Positions 47,643 to 54,673 of a stretch of 64,000 bases of DNA are shown in pieces. The translations under genes were made by a program, and so were the position numbers. The notes beneath the pieces are model-generated. The model did not search any database. It worked only from the letters and a program-made list of their open reading frames with translations, and was not told the origin of the DNA. Each line of letters starts with the position of its first letter. Positions within the stretch are counted from its first letter, which is position 1. Source of the DNA: Bacteroidaceae bacterium (GTDB lineage Bacteria > Bacteroidota > Bacteroidia > Bacteroidales > Bacteroidaceae); the NCBI GenBank assembly GCA_017429525.1, contig JAFROT010000046.1, forward strand, positions 1-64,000, read 5' to 3'.

Positions 47643-47674
47643 CAAAGGTAGACAATCTTTTTGATTCATGCAAA
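47643..47674 (-). promoter_or_regulatory. Promoter of the VirE-family gene
   Basis: On the minus strand TTTG (47674-47671), exactly 20 bp, then TACCTTTG (47650-47643), matching both Bacteroidetes promoter elements. Transcription would start about 190 nt before the ATG. Confidence 0.65.
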
Positions 47675-47857
47675 TATTTTGGCAATTATTTTGAGATTTC
47701 TTTCAATTTTTGTGCTTATTTTTTATTATAGCTCTACTTTTTATATTCTTTTTCAATATTCATCTACCTAAACTTCCTTTTGATAATCAATTAACTAATC
47801 AAATTATGTAGATATATTGATATTATTTTTAATCTTTTTATCTATTGTACTTTTGGT

Positions 47858-48055
47858 GAACCTATGTTCGTAAGCCGATGAACCTATATTCGTAAGCCGA
47901 TAAACCTATGTTCGTAAGCCGATGAACCTATGTTCGTAAGCCGATGAACCTATGTTCGTGAGCCGATTGACCTATGTTCGTGAGCCGATTGACCTAGGTT
48001 GATGTCCGTTTTCACCTATGTCCTCTGAGTGGTTCACCTTTTTGACTCCCCGATT
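47858..48055. repeat. 22-bp tandem array, 6 good units decaying into about 3 degenerate ones
   Basis: Units begin at 47858, 47880, 47902, 47924, 47946 and 47968 and read ACCTATGTTCGTAAGCCGAT with small changes (GTGAGCC in the last two). Degenerate units keep the exact 22-bp phase at 47990, 48012 and 48034, where only ACCT and scattered bases remain. There are no spacers, so it is not CRISPR. It lies next to an AT-rich tract and a replication-type gene. Confidence 0.9.
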
Positions 48056-48371
48056 TCCAACTCCAGACCCATCCGAAAGAATATACCTATCTTCATGCCT
48101 GCACGTATGGACGTGAAGGCCTTAACGACCGCTCGTTCAGACCTTAAGATACGGACGTAAAGGCGGGTGTGTCCTAATGTATGACGCCACTCTATATCGT
48201 TGTGGAAGCAAACGAAAGAATAGGGCAGTGCGGCTTGTCATGTCACAGCTGAACGATTATTTGATGATCGGGCTTCACTCCTTCGTGGGTATGAACTATG
48301 GTTTCAGCTATATTTTCGTGTTTTTACAGTAATTTTCTCTAACAAAAAAGTATACTTAGAATTATAAACGC

Positions 48372-48379
48372 TATATTTG
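48372..48379 (+). promoter_or_regulatory. -7 element of the GH27 gene
   Basis: TATATTTG (TAnnTTTG) on the plus strand, 46 bp before the alpha-galactosidase start codon. The expected TTTG upstream is not seen. Confidence 0.5.
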
Positions 48380-48425
48380 CAGCGTAAAAACGCATGGTTT
48401 ATCCTTCAAAAACACTGATAAAACT

Positions 48426-50639
48426 ATGAAATATCTTTTTTTAGTGGCTCTGATGGCCCTGGCCGAGTTGCAGGCTAATGCACAGAATGTTAGTGTCAGC
48501 AAGGCGCTTTTCCGTCAAGGCGACGACATGAATTGGACGAAACACGACGTGGACGATGCCTCATGGAGCGAAATCGACATTACGAAGCAGTGGGACAAAC
48601 AAGGTTTCCCGAGAAACAACCATGCATACGGCTGGTATCGCATTCACGTGAATATCCCCAAAAGTCTGCTCAGCGGTGCTGACCAGCAGAATGTCATACT
48701 CTTCAGCCTGCCCAAGGCTGATGACGTCGACGAGTGCTACCTGAACGGCAAACTGATAGGCGCTACGGGTCGTATGCCGACAGATCCAGCAGGCTATTTC
48801 TGCGGTGTTGATATCGTTCGCGACTATCCTGTAGATATCAAGAAAGGCGGCATCCGCTGGGATGCCGAGAACGTGATAGCTGTACGCGTCTATAATCGAG
48901 GCGGTTCGGGCGGCTTGTTCTCACGGCCTTTGACGATATACAGTCCTAGGGCTGCCGACGGACTCGCCATGAGCCTTATTGAGGAGAACAATGGTAAGTC
49001 TCATTGCGATGTCGAACTCCGCAGCGCCTATGCATCGTCGGCCAGCGGAGTGTTTACTGCCACGCTGACAGATCGTGAGACCGGAACCAAGATCAGTACA
49101 CTGACCAAAAAGCTTTCCATCAAGCGAGGCAAGCCTACGCGCGTGTCCGTACCTTATGATAAGCATCGGATGTGCCTGCTGACGGCCACCTATACCGATG
49201 CCAAGACGGGAAAGGTGCTGAGCGACAGCAAAAATCTGAAATACATCCTGACGCCTGCAGCGCCTGCTACGCCGCGCTTCAACAATGCGCCGTTGTATGG
49301 TGTGCGTCCAGGTTCCCCCATCATCTACCGTTTTCCTGTCTCGGGTGAGAAACCTATGAAGTTCACCTCAGACAATCTGCCCGAAGGTCTCCAACTCTCG
49401 GAGAGCGACGGTGCGCTGAGCGGACGAATCGACAAGCCGTGCGAACTGACTTTTACCGTAACAGCCGAAAATGCACGCGGCAAGGCCTCGCAGGTGTTCA
49501 CGCTGAAGGTGGGCGAACACATGATTGGTCTCACGCCGCCCATGGGGTGGAATTCGTGGAACTGTTGGGGGCTGAGCATCTCGCAGGAGAAGGTGATGTC
49601 GTCTACGCAGGCGCTTATTGACAAGGGCTTGGCCGACTATGGCTATGGCTACATCAACATTGACGACGGTTGGGAGGCTGAAGAACGTAACCCCGACGGC
49701 ACTATCGAAGCCAACACGAAGTTCCCCTCGATGAAAGGAATGATCGACTGGCTGCATGAGCGCGGTCTGAAGTTCGGTATCTACAGCTCGCCAGGCGAGA
49801 CCACCTGCGGCGGCTATCTGGGCAGCCTCGGTCACGAGAAGCAGGATGCCGAGGTGTGGAACAAATGGGGCGTGGATTATCTGAAATACGACTGGTGCAG
49901 CTACGAGCGCGTTCGTGAGCAGGATAACGACTGGGGCTTTGCCAGCTGCATGCGTCCCTATCTGCTGATGCAGGAGTTCGTGCGTGAACAGCCGCGCGAC
50001 ATCTTCTACAGTCTCGGCCCGTTGGGCGGCACGCAGGTGTATCTGTGGGGGCTTTACTGTGATGGCAACAGCTGGCGCACCGCACAAGACATCAACGACA
50101 CTTGGGCCTCAATCCTCGATGTCGGATTCCGCCAGCAGGCGGGCAAGGCCCAATATTCCTCCGTCGGTCACTGGAACGACCCTGATATGTTGGTGGTTGG
50201 CAAGGTCGGGTGGGGCAGTGACCTGCGCGAGACGCGTCTGACGCCTGATGAGCAGTACACTCACATCACGCTGTGGACCCTTCTGGCTTCCAATATGCTC
50301 ATCGGTTGCGACATTGCACAAATGGATGATTTCACACTGAACCTGCTCTGCAACAACGAGGTGAACGCCGTTAATCAGGATGTCCTCGGCAAGCAGGCTG
50401 ACCGTGTTTCAAAGGAAGGTGACATCGAGGTATGGAGCCGTCCGCTCGCCGACGGAGCCATCGCTGTAGGTATCTTCAACGTAGGCGACAAGAATCAGCA
50501 GGTTGATATGAAATCGCTTATCCCTGCCGAGACAACCAAGACCATCCGCGATCTCTGGCGCCAGCAAGACCTGTCAGCCAGCGAACTCAACTGCACAATC
50601 CCCGCACACGGTTGTCGGTATCTGAAAGTGTTCCTGTAA
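48426..50639 (+). CDS. GH27 alpha-galactosidase with N-terminal sandwich and Ig-like domain
   Basis: A 737-residue secreted enzyme (signal peptide about 1-20, ending NAQ). An N-terminal galactose-binding-like beta-sandwich (about 22-175) precedes a putative Ig/He_PIG domain (about 285-362, FTSDNLPEGLQLSESDGALSG style). The GH27 barrel (about 367-640) starts at LTPPMGWNSWNCWG. The nucleophile is Asp about 489 in YLKYDWC, and the acid/base by alignment with known GH27 enzymes is Asp about 555 in RTAQDINDTW. WNDPDMLVVG is also conserved. A beta-sandwich closes the protein. It removes terminal alpha-galactose from galacto-oligosaccharides or galactomannan. It is transcribed alone, against the direction of its neighbours, with a strong terminator at its end. 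Confidence 0.93.
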   Translation: MKYLFLVALMALAELQANAQNVSVSKALFRQGDDMNWTKHDVDDASWSEIDITKQWDKQGFPRNNHAYGWYRIHVNIPKSLLSGADQQNVILFSLPKADDVDECYLNGKLIGATGRMPTDPAGYFCGVDIVRDYPVDIKKGGIRWDAENVIAVRVYNRGGSGGLFSRPLTIYSPRAADGLAMSLIEENNGKSHCDVELRSAYASSASGVFTATLTDRETGTKISTLTKKLSIKRGKPTRVSVPYDKHRMCLLTATYTDAKTGKVLSDSKNLKYILTPAAPATPRFNNAPLYGVRPGSPIIYRFPVSGEKPMKFTSDNLPEGLQLSESDGALSGRIDKPCELTFTVTAENARGKASQVFTLKVGEHMIGLTPPMGWNSWNCWGLSISQEKVMSSTQALIDKGLADYGYGYINIDDGWEAEERNPDGTIEANTKFPSMKGMIDWLHERGLKFGIYSSPGETTCGGYLGSLGHEKQDAEVWNKWGVDYLKYDWCSYERVREQDNDWGFASCMRPYLLMQEFVREQPRDIFYSLGPLGGTQVYLWGLYCDGNSWRTAQDINDTWASILDVGFRQQAGKAQYSSVGHWNDPDMLVVGKVGWGSDLRETRLTPDEQYTHITLWTLLASNMLIGCDIAQMDDFTLNLLCNNEVNAVNQDVLGKQADRVSKEGDIEVWSRPLADGAIAVGIFNVGDKNQQVDMKSLIPAETTKTIRDLWRQQDLSASELNCTIPAHGCRYLKVFL

Positions 50640-50657
50640 GGTGTTCATAAAGAAAAT

Positions 50658-50706
50658 GTTCCCACCCTCCCCGCGGTAGCGAGAAAGCGTGGGAACGTCT
50701 TTTTTC
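50658..50706. terminator. Bidirectional terminator between GH27 and the pyrF remnant
   Basis: GTTCCCAC (50658-50665) pairs with GTGGGAAC (50689-50696). On the plus strand it is followed by GTCTTTTTTC, and on the minus strand by ATTTTCTTT. It can end both converging transcripts. Confidence 0.8.
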
Positions 50707-50751
50707 AGGTCTTGAAGCTCGGTTAGGAGCGAGAACACTTCTCGCAGAAGT

Positions 50752-51006
50752 TTATGCGTGTTGGCGTAGGATGTCTGCCATCTGCTGCTGAACCTCGCGA
50801 GCTTTCTCACCAGCCACTTCGGCATAGCGTTCAGTTGAGTCGGCGTAGATGATGGCGCGGTTGAACTCGAAGATGGGGTCGAATCCCTCTTCCTTCGAAG
50901 CCCGCTCAATGAGGAACTGCGGCACTTTCTTCAGATTCGTGTTGAGTCCTACGCAAAGGAAGCTCTGCTTAAGCAGGATATTCTCGTAAAGTTGTTCACG
51001 TGCCAC
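50752..51006 (-). pseudogene. pyrF: pyrF remnant with in-frame internal deletion
   Basis: This 84-codon open frame joins the first about 50 residues of orotidine-5'-phosphate decarboxylase ([20 protein letters not shown], then NTNLKKVP and FEFN) directly to the last about 30 ([19 protein letters not shown] to ILRQHA). The full pyrF 2.4 kb away has the same ends around a 245-residue middle, which carries the catalytic DAKRGDIG. The junction lies in a GATGATGGC word present at both deletion endpoints of the full gene, as expected for microhomology deletion. The conserved Asp of LDTD has become Asn (LNTN). It cannot be an active decarboxylase. It lies 16 nt after the outer-membrane gene and is probably co-transcribed. 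Confidence 0.85.
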
Positions 51007-51022
51007 GTTTTAAAGCATCAGA

Positions 51023-51766
51023 TTAGAAAGCCACTTTCAAGCCTACCGTCATTGTGCTGAACTTCGGCCCATAACTGGTTCGAAGGACGTTGAAGGGGTT
51101 GTATTTGTAGTAGATGCCGACGTGGTGAATGATGACTTCAGCCCCCACTCCAACAGAGAAGCGGCTCTGGTGAACGTTCTCAGATGTGATCTTCTTTTTT
51201 TCGCCATCCTCGTAATAACGCGTCTTGAGCGAGCCCCAGGGTGTGAAGTAGAGCTCAGGACCTACGGCGAAATACACATTCTTGTTTAAGTAGTGGTAGT
51301 ATTTGAGGGGAAAAGAAAGGCTGAACGTATGAATGCGGCTGAACTTGGGCTCTGTTCCTTCAGGATAGTCTTGCATGGAGATGATGTCGCGTTCGTTTTT
51401 GGAGAACATCTTGAAGTCAGTCACGCGATAGTTTCTCCAGTCGAGTCCCATTCCGATACGCATGAAGTCTTTCTTGCCGACACGAACCTCGCAGCTGATG
51501 ACGTCGCCCCATTCTATTTCGTAGGACTGCCCCATGTCGATGCTGACGCCTTCAGCTTGGTTGATGCCACCGATGAAGCCGAAGGAGAAACTGCTGCTCA
51601 ACGAGAACGTCACCTCTGTGGATGAGCCAGATTTGTTGACTTTGACGCCAGGCAACTCGAAGTTCCAACCGCCCGGGTTCTCGTCATCATCGAAGTCAAT
51701 GGTTGCTGCAGTTACATTTGTTAAGCTTAATGTTGCCATCAAGATGGCTGATAGAACCTTTTTCAT
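51023..51766 (-). CDS. Outer-membrane beta-barrel protein of the ECF sigma operon
   Basis: The product is about 247 residues from the chosen start MKKVLSAIL, with a signal peptide to about residue 20 (TNVTA). The rest alternates hydrophobic and polar residues as in a small 8- to 10-strand barrel (FSFGFIGGI, FMRIGMGLDWRNY, YFAVGPELYFTPWG, FSVGVGAEVIIHHVGIYYKY) and ends with FSTMTVGLKVAF, a typical outer-membrane terminus. The frame is open upstream to 51829, and MYKTMKK at 51778 is an alternative start. It is the last intact gene after sigma, anti-sigma and a DUF gene. It is probably an envelope target or sensor of that system; this is inference. Confidence 0.75.
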   Translation of the reverse strand: MKKVLSAILMATLSLTNVTAATIDFDDDENPGGWNFELPGVKVNKSGSSTEVTFSLSSSFSFGFIGGINQAEGVSIDMGQSYEIEWGDVISCEVRVGKKDFMRIGMGLDWRNYRVTDFKMFSKNERDIISMQDYPEGTEPKFSRIHTFSLSFPLKYYHYLNKNVYFAVGPELYFTPWGSLKTRYYEDGEKKKITSENVHQSRFSVGVGAEVIIHHVGIYYKYNPFNVLRTSYGPKFSTMTVGLKVAF

Positions 51767-51794
51767 TGTCTTATACATTATTATATTATGTGTT

Positions 51795-52253
51795 TTACTT
51801 CTTCTTGAACGTCTTCCTGAGGTCTGCAAGGCTGGCTTTGCCTTCCAAATAGACGAGGGTGATGCTGTTGCCGCCCGTTACCTGTCGGCATTGATAGCAG
51901 ATGTATCGGTGCAGACCTTTATTCGTGTCGGCAATCTGAACGATGGCGTAATAGAGGTGTCCGTCGCGATACTCAAGTTCAAGATTGTCGTTGTCGTCAG
52001 AGAGACGTCCTTTCATATCTTCCTTGAAAAGCGCTTCCACCTTGTCTCGAGCCGGGTTGCCAGTAGTGAACTTGACTGTATGGAGCACCTTCAGTTTGAA
52101 TGGTTCGAGGCTTTCTCCCTTGACGAGACTTTCTTGCAAGGCCAGTTCGTTAATAATGTTTCCCTCGAAGACCTCGTTAATGCGGAGGCCCTTCTGTGCC
52201 GAGAGGGGTAGGGTGGCAGTGATGAGCGCAAGTGTTATGATTAGATGTTTCAT
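51795..52253 (-). CDS. Exported protein of unknown function (DUF6108-like)
   Basis: A 152-residue protein with a signal peptide (about 1-19, ending PLSAQ), then LRINEVFEGNIINELALQE and a Lys/Glu-rich alpha/beta domain with NLELEYRDGHLYYAIVQI and RYICYQC. I believe it belongs to DUF6108, known from Bacteroidetes sigma-factor operons, but this is from memory and tentative. Its ATG overlaps the anti-sigma stop by 4 nt (ATGA). The outer-membrane gene follows closely. Confidence 0.75.
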   Translation of the reverse strand: MKHLIITLALITATLPLSAQKGLRINEVFEGNIINELALQESLVKGESLEPFKLKVLHTVKFTTGNPARDKVEALFKEDMKGRLSDDNDNLELEYRDGHLYYAIVQIADTNKGLHRYICYQCRQVTGGNSITLVYLEGKASLADLRKTFKKK

Positions 52254-52705
52254 CGTTCGTTGAATAATTCGCTAAGTTGTTCTTCTTGGTTCCCGTTACT
52301 GAATATCTCTTGCAAGGCATTCTCTCCCATTTGCATGGCTACTTGTTTGTCGTTTAGCATCTTACCTTCGACGTATGCGATTGCCATGTTTTCTTCTTCC
52401 TGCTGAGGTGGTGCCAGCAGAATGACGGCAAAGGCGGCAATGCAGGCAGCAGCTATGAAAGGCCAAAGTGGAAGACGACGCTGTGTTTTCAGTACTTGTT
52501 CTTCAGAGAACTTGTCCAATGCCTCTGTGCTTGGTGTAGGTGTCTTCTCCTCTATGATGGCAAACATCTGAGCATAAGGAATCAAGTCGGCAGGCAGATT
52601 TTGCTCACTGTCAAAGTATTCCTTGAGCTGTTTCATCTCTGTCTGCGTGCTCTCACCCTCCATATAGCGGTGAAGCAGTTTGCGTATGTTTGTCTCCTTG
52701 TACAT
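52250..52705 (-). CDS. Anti-sigma factor-like single-pass membrane protein
   Basis: A 151-residue protein. The cytoplasmic part (about 1-85) has the pattern of Bacteroidetes anti-sigma proteins: IRKLLHRYMEGESTQTEMKQ, LKEYFDSEQNLPADLIPY and AQMFAIIEEKTP. One membrane helix (LPLWPFIAAACIAAFAVILL, about 88-107) leads to a short periplasmic tail of about 44 residues. The reading frame is open far upstream within the sigma gene, but the ATG that overlaps the sigma stop (TAATG at 52705) is the natural start. It probably binds and restrains the ECF sigma factor. The role is inferred from architecture and position. Confidence 0.82.
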   Translation of the reverse strand: MYKETNIRKLLHRYMEGESTQTEMKQLKEYFDSEQNLPADLIPYAQMFAIIEEKTPTPSTEALDKFSEEQVLKTQRRLPLWPFIAAACIAAFAVILLAPPQQEEENMAIAYVEGKMLNDKQVAMQMGENALQEIFSNGNQEEQLSELFNER

Positions 52706-53202
52706 TATTGATTTCGCTTTATAAGTTTTTTCAAGAGGTTCTTTCTTGCCTTGCAGAGTGCGGTTCGAACGGTTACTTCGCTGATGCCAAGCACCTCTGC
52801 TATCTCGTTGTTCTCGAGTCCGTCTTGCTGGCTCATCCTTAGAATCTGCATCTGTGCAGTAGGAAGTCCTGCGATGTTGTCCTCGAGCCACTCGGCATTC
52901 TCCTTTTCCTCGAGCATCCACTGTGAGTCGTGTGTGCTGATGAGACGTATCTCGTCGTTCAACTCCACTGGAACAATTCTCCTTTTGCGAAGCTTGGAGA
53001 CGCAGAGATTCTTGCAGATTGCGTAGCTCAGCGCTTGAACAGAGCGGACTTTGTCGAGCTGTTCTCTGATGGTCCAAAGTCTGAGCAGCGTGTCCTGCAC
53101 ATTGTCTTCTGCCTCGCTCTCTTCCCTAAGAAAGCGACGACTGAGGGACAGGATGTCGCCCCTCAGCTGACGTGCTAATGTGCAGAACTCTTCTTTCTCC
53201 AT
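52705..53202 (-). CDS. ECF-family RNA polymerase sigma factor
   Basis: A 165-residue sigma-70 family protein. Region 2 (about 8-75) contains LSLSRRFLREESEAEDNVQD and TLLRLW. Region 4 (about 110-160) contains LPTAQMQILRMSQQDGLENN, EIAEVLGISEVTVRTALCKA and RKNLLKKL, a clear HTH. It should direct RNA polymerase to a small regulon, probably including its own operon. No recognisable promoter is seen upstream, which fits transcription from an ECF-type promoter, although none can be named. Its stop overlaps the next start (TAATG). The gene starts just downstream of the pyrF terminator. Confidence 0.92.
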   Translation of the reverse strand: MEKEEFCTLARQLRGDILSLSRRFLREESEAEDNVQDTLLRLWTIREQLDKVRSVQALSYAICKNLCVSKLRKRRIVPVELNDEIRLISTHDSQWMLEEKENAEWLEDNIAGLPTAQMQILRMSQQDGLENNEIAEVLGISEVTVRTALCKARKNLLKKLIKRNQ

Positions 53203-53279
53203 TATATCGTTGCTCTATTATTAAGACGCAGAAAAAGGAATAATGTTCCCGTTAGTGATGAAAAAAATAAGAAAGTTAC

Positions 53280-53320
53280 AAAAAAAGCGGGCGAAGGCAG
53301 ATGTGAAAGCCTTCGTCCGC
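53280..53320 (-). terminator. Rho-independent terminator of pyrF
   Basis: GCGGGCGAAGGC (53287-53298) pairs with GCCTTCGTCCGC (53309-53320) around a 10-nt loop. On the minus strand it is followed by seven T. It lies 134 bp after the pyrF stop and 78 bp before the sigma start. Confidence 0.88.
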
Positions 53321-53453
53321 TTGTTGTTGTGTGCAGATCGTTATCTTCCAAGGTCGAAGCTTGCGCATCAACCACCATTTCGAGCCATATGAATGGGCAC
53401 GACTGTCGAGTTGTTGACTCAGCTTCCCTTGCGGAGATAGTCCATTGCGATCA

Positions 53454-54443
53454 TCATGCGTGCTGTCGAAGTATTTCAGCCATCTGCTGCTGCACTTCGT
53501 GGGCTTTTTCGGCAGCTACGTCGGCATAGCGCTCGGAGCTGTCGGCGTAGATGATGGCACGGGAGGAGTTGACGATGAGGCCGCATTGGTCGTTCCATCC
53601 GTACTTGCAGACCTCCTCGAGGCTGCCGCCCTGGGCACCGATGCCGGGAACGAGGAGGAAATGATCGGGGGCGAGGCGACGGATGTCAGCGAAGGCTGAG
53701 CCTTGGGTGGCGCCGACGACGTACATCAGGCAGTCCTTGCTCGGCCCCCCTCCCCGCTCCCCCTCAAGGGGGAGAGTGGTTTGTATTTGAGTGGGTGTTC
53801 CCTTATCCTGAGACGCCAGGAGGTTTTTAACCCACTCCTGACTGCGTAGAATCACTCTTTCATAGAGCTGCTTTGGCTTACCTGTTTCTGGTCGGTGACC
53901 ACTCTCCCCCTTGAGGGGGAGCAGGGAAGGGGTCTGGGGCTGTATGGTGGTCTTCTGGAAATCCTGACTACCCTTATTGCTTGTCAATGCCAAGAGAATC
54001 ACCCACTTGCCATCGTAGCCGAGGAAGGGCGTCACCGAATCCTCGCCCATATAAGGTGCCACGGTGACGGCGTCGACGTCCATCTCCTCAAAGAAGGTAC
54101 GCGCGTAGAGCTTGGATGTGTTACCGATATCGCCGCGCTTGGCATCGGCGATGATGAACTGGTCGGGGTAATGGTTGCGGATGTACTCCACCGTGCGTTC
54201 GAACGCCATCCACCCCTTCACGCCGTGTGCCTCGTAGAAGGCGAGGTTGGGCTTGTAGGCGATGCAGTAGGGTGCCGTGGCGTCGATGATGGCACTATTG
54301 AACTCGAAGATAGGGTCGAAGTCCTTATCTTGGGCTGCCCGCTCAATGAGGTGCTGAGGCACCTTCTTCAGATCTGTGTCGAGTCCTACGCAGAGGAAGC
54401 TCTGCTTGCGACAGATGTTGTCGAAAAGTTGTTCGCGTGTCAT
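53454..54443 (-). CDS. pyrF: Orotidine-5'-phosphate decarboxylase with two repeat-derived inserts
   Basis: A 329-residue cytoplasmic enzyme forming UMP from OMP in pyrimidine synthesis, group 2 type. Substrate-binding Asp is in GLDTDLKK (about 20-27), and the catalytic cluster is DAKRGDIG (100-107: Asp, Lys, Asp). [11 protein letters not shown] and [10 protein letters not shown] are near the end. Related enzymes have about 270 residues. The excess is two inserted segments: about 163-189 ([15 protein letters not shown]) and about 211-237 ([16 protein letters not shown]), each encoded by a palindromic repeat, the two in opposite orientation. Both lie between the catalytic part and YVVGATQG, around the [15 protein letters not shown] helix, where loops can tolerate length. 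The gene ends at a strong terminator. Confidence 0.93.
   Translation of the reverse strand: MTREQLFDNICRKQSFLCVGLDTDLKKVPQHLIERAAQDKDFDPIFEFNSAIIDATAPYCIAYKPNLAFYEAHGVKGWMAFERTVEYIRNHYPDQFIIADAKRGDIGNTSKLYARTFFEEMDVDAVTVAPYMGEDSVTPFLGYDGKWVILLALTSNKGSQDFQKTTIQPQTPSLLPLKGESGHRPETGKPKQLYERVILRSQEWVKNLLASQDKGTPTQIQTTLPLEGERGGGPSKDCLMYVVGATQGSAFADIRRLAPDHFLLVPGIGAQGGSLEEVCKYGWNDQCGLIVNSSRAIIYADSSERYADVAAEKAHEVQQQMAEILRQHA
53742..53779. repeat. CCCCTCCCCGC palindromic repeat in pyrF (copy A)
   Basis: CGGCCCCCCTCCCCGCTCC is followed by CCCTCAAGGGGGAGAGTGG. It has the same orientation as the copies at 5171-5209 and 54461-54499. It is translated as [12 protein letters not shown]. Confidence 0.85.
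53898..53937. repeat. CCCCTCCCCGC palindromic repeat in pyrF (copy B, inverted)
   Basis: ACCACTCTCCCCCTTGAGG then GGGAGCAGGGAAGGGGTC: the reverse complement of copy A type. It lies 118 bp from copy A, so the two could form a large stem in the mRNA. It is translated as [10 protein letters not shown]. Confidence 0.85.
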
Positions 54444-54460
54444 ATAATGTTGAAAAGTTG

Positions 54461-54499
54461 AAGACCCCCTCTCCGCTCCCCCTCAAGGGGGAGGATGGT
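54461..54499. repeat. CCCCTCCCCGC palindromic repeat upstream of pyrF (intergenic copy)
   Basis: AAGACCCCCTCTCCGCTCC then CCCTCAAGGGGGAGGATGG. This is the intergenic member of the family found inside pyrF and the NrnA-like gene, 18 bp before the pyrF start codon, in its leader or promoter region. Confidence 0.85.
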
Positions 54500-54596
54500 C
54501 ACCTTTCAAGAAAGGATGGCCATGAGCAAGACAGTCCATCTTCCTCCTGAAGGGTCAAGCGTCTCTTCGAGCTGAACGGAAAGGGTCTGTGGTCTT

Positions 54597-54668
54597 GAAG
54601 GTTGAAATGTTGAAACGTTGAAAGTTTGTACTGTTGAGGGTTGAAACGTTGAATGGTTGAAAGTTGAA
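54597..54668. repeat. GTTGAAA-word repeats
   Basis: ggttgaaatgttgaaacg, gttgaaagtttg, ggttgaaacgttgaatgg and ttgaaagttgaatc follow one another between the Fic gene and pyrF. They are low-complexity intergenic filler of the kind seen elsewhere inside GH105. Confidence 0.65.
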
Positions 54669-54673
54669 TCAAG

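Larger units (their letters stand above)
47445..48425. other. Intergenic region between the divergent VirE-family and GH27 genes
   Basis: About 980 bp between diverging genes. From right to left of the VirE start it contains the leader with its hairpin, the promoter, an AT-rich stretch (about 47675-47850), the 22-bp array (47858-48055), a weak direct repeat (TATGGACGTGAAGGC near 48105 against TACGGACGTAAAGGC near 48152), and the GH27 promoter. An open minus-strand frame at 47407-47685 overlaps the leader but has no recognisable domain. Confidence 0.6.

Noticed and set aside
47407..47685. Minus-strand 92-codon frame overlapping the VirE-family leader
   Set aside because: It starts upstream of the mapped promoter elements and overlaps the real gene start; its composition reflects GCAAAGC-type words.
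47858..48055. CRISPR array
   Set aside because: The 22-bp units are contiguous without unique spacers, and there are no cas genes.
52706..53077. N-terminal extension of the anti-sigma frame over the sigma gene
   Set aside because: The Arg/Ser-rich extension lies wholly within the sigma factor gene in another frame. The coupled TAATG start gives a normal anti-sigma protein.
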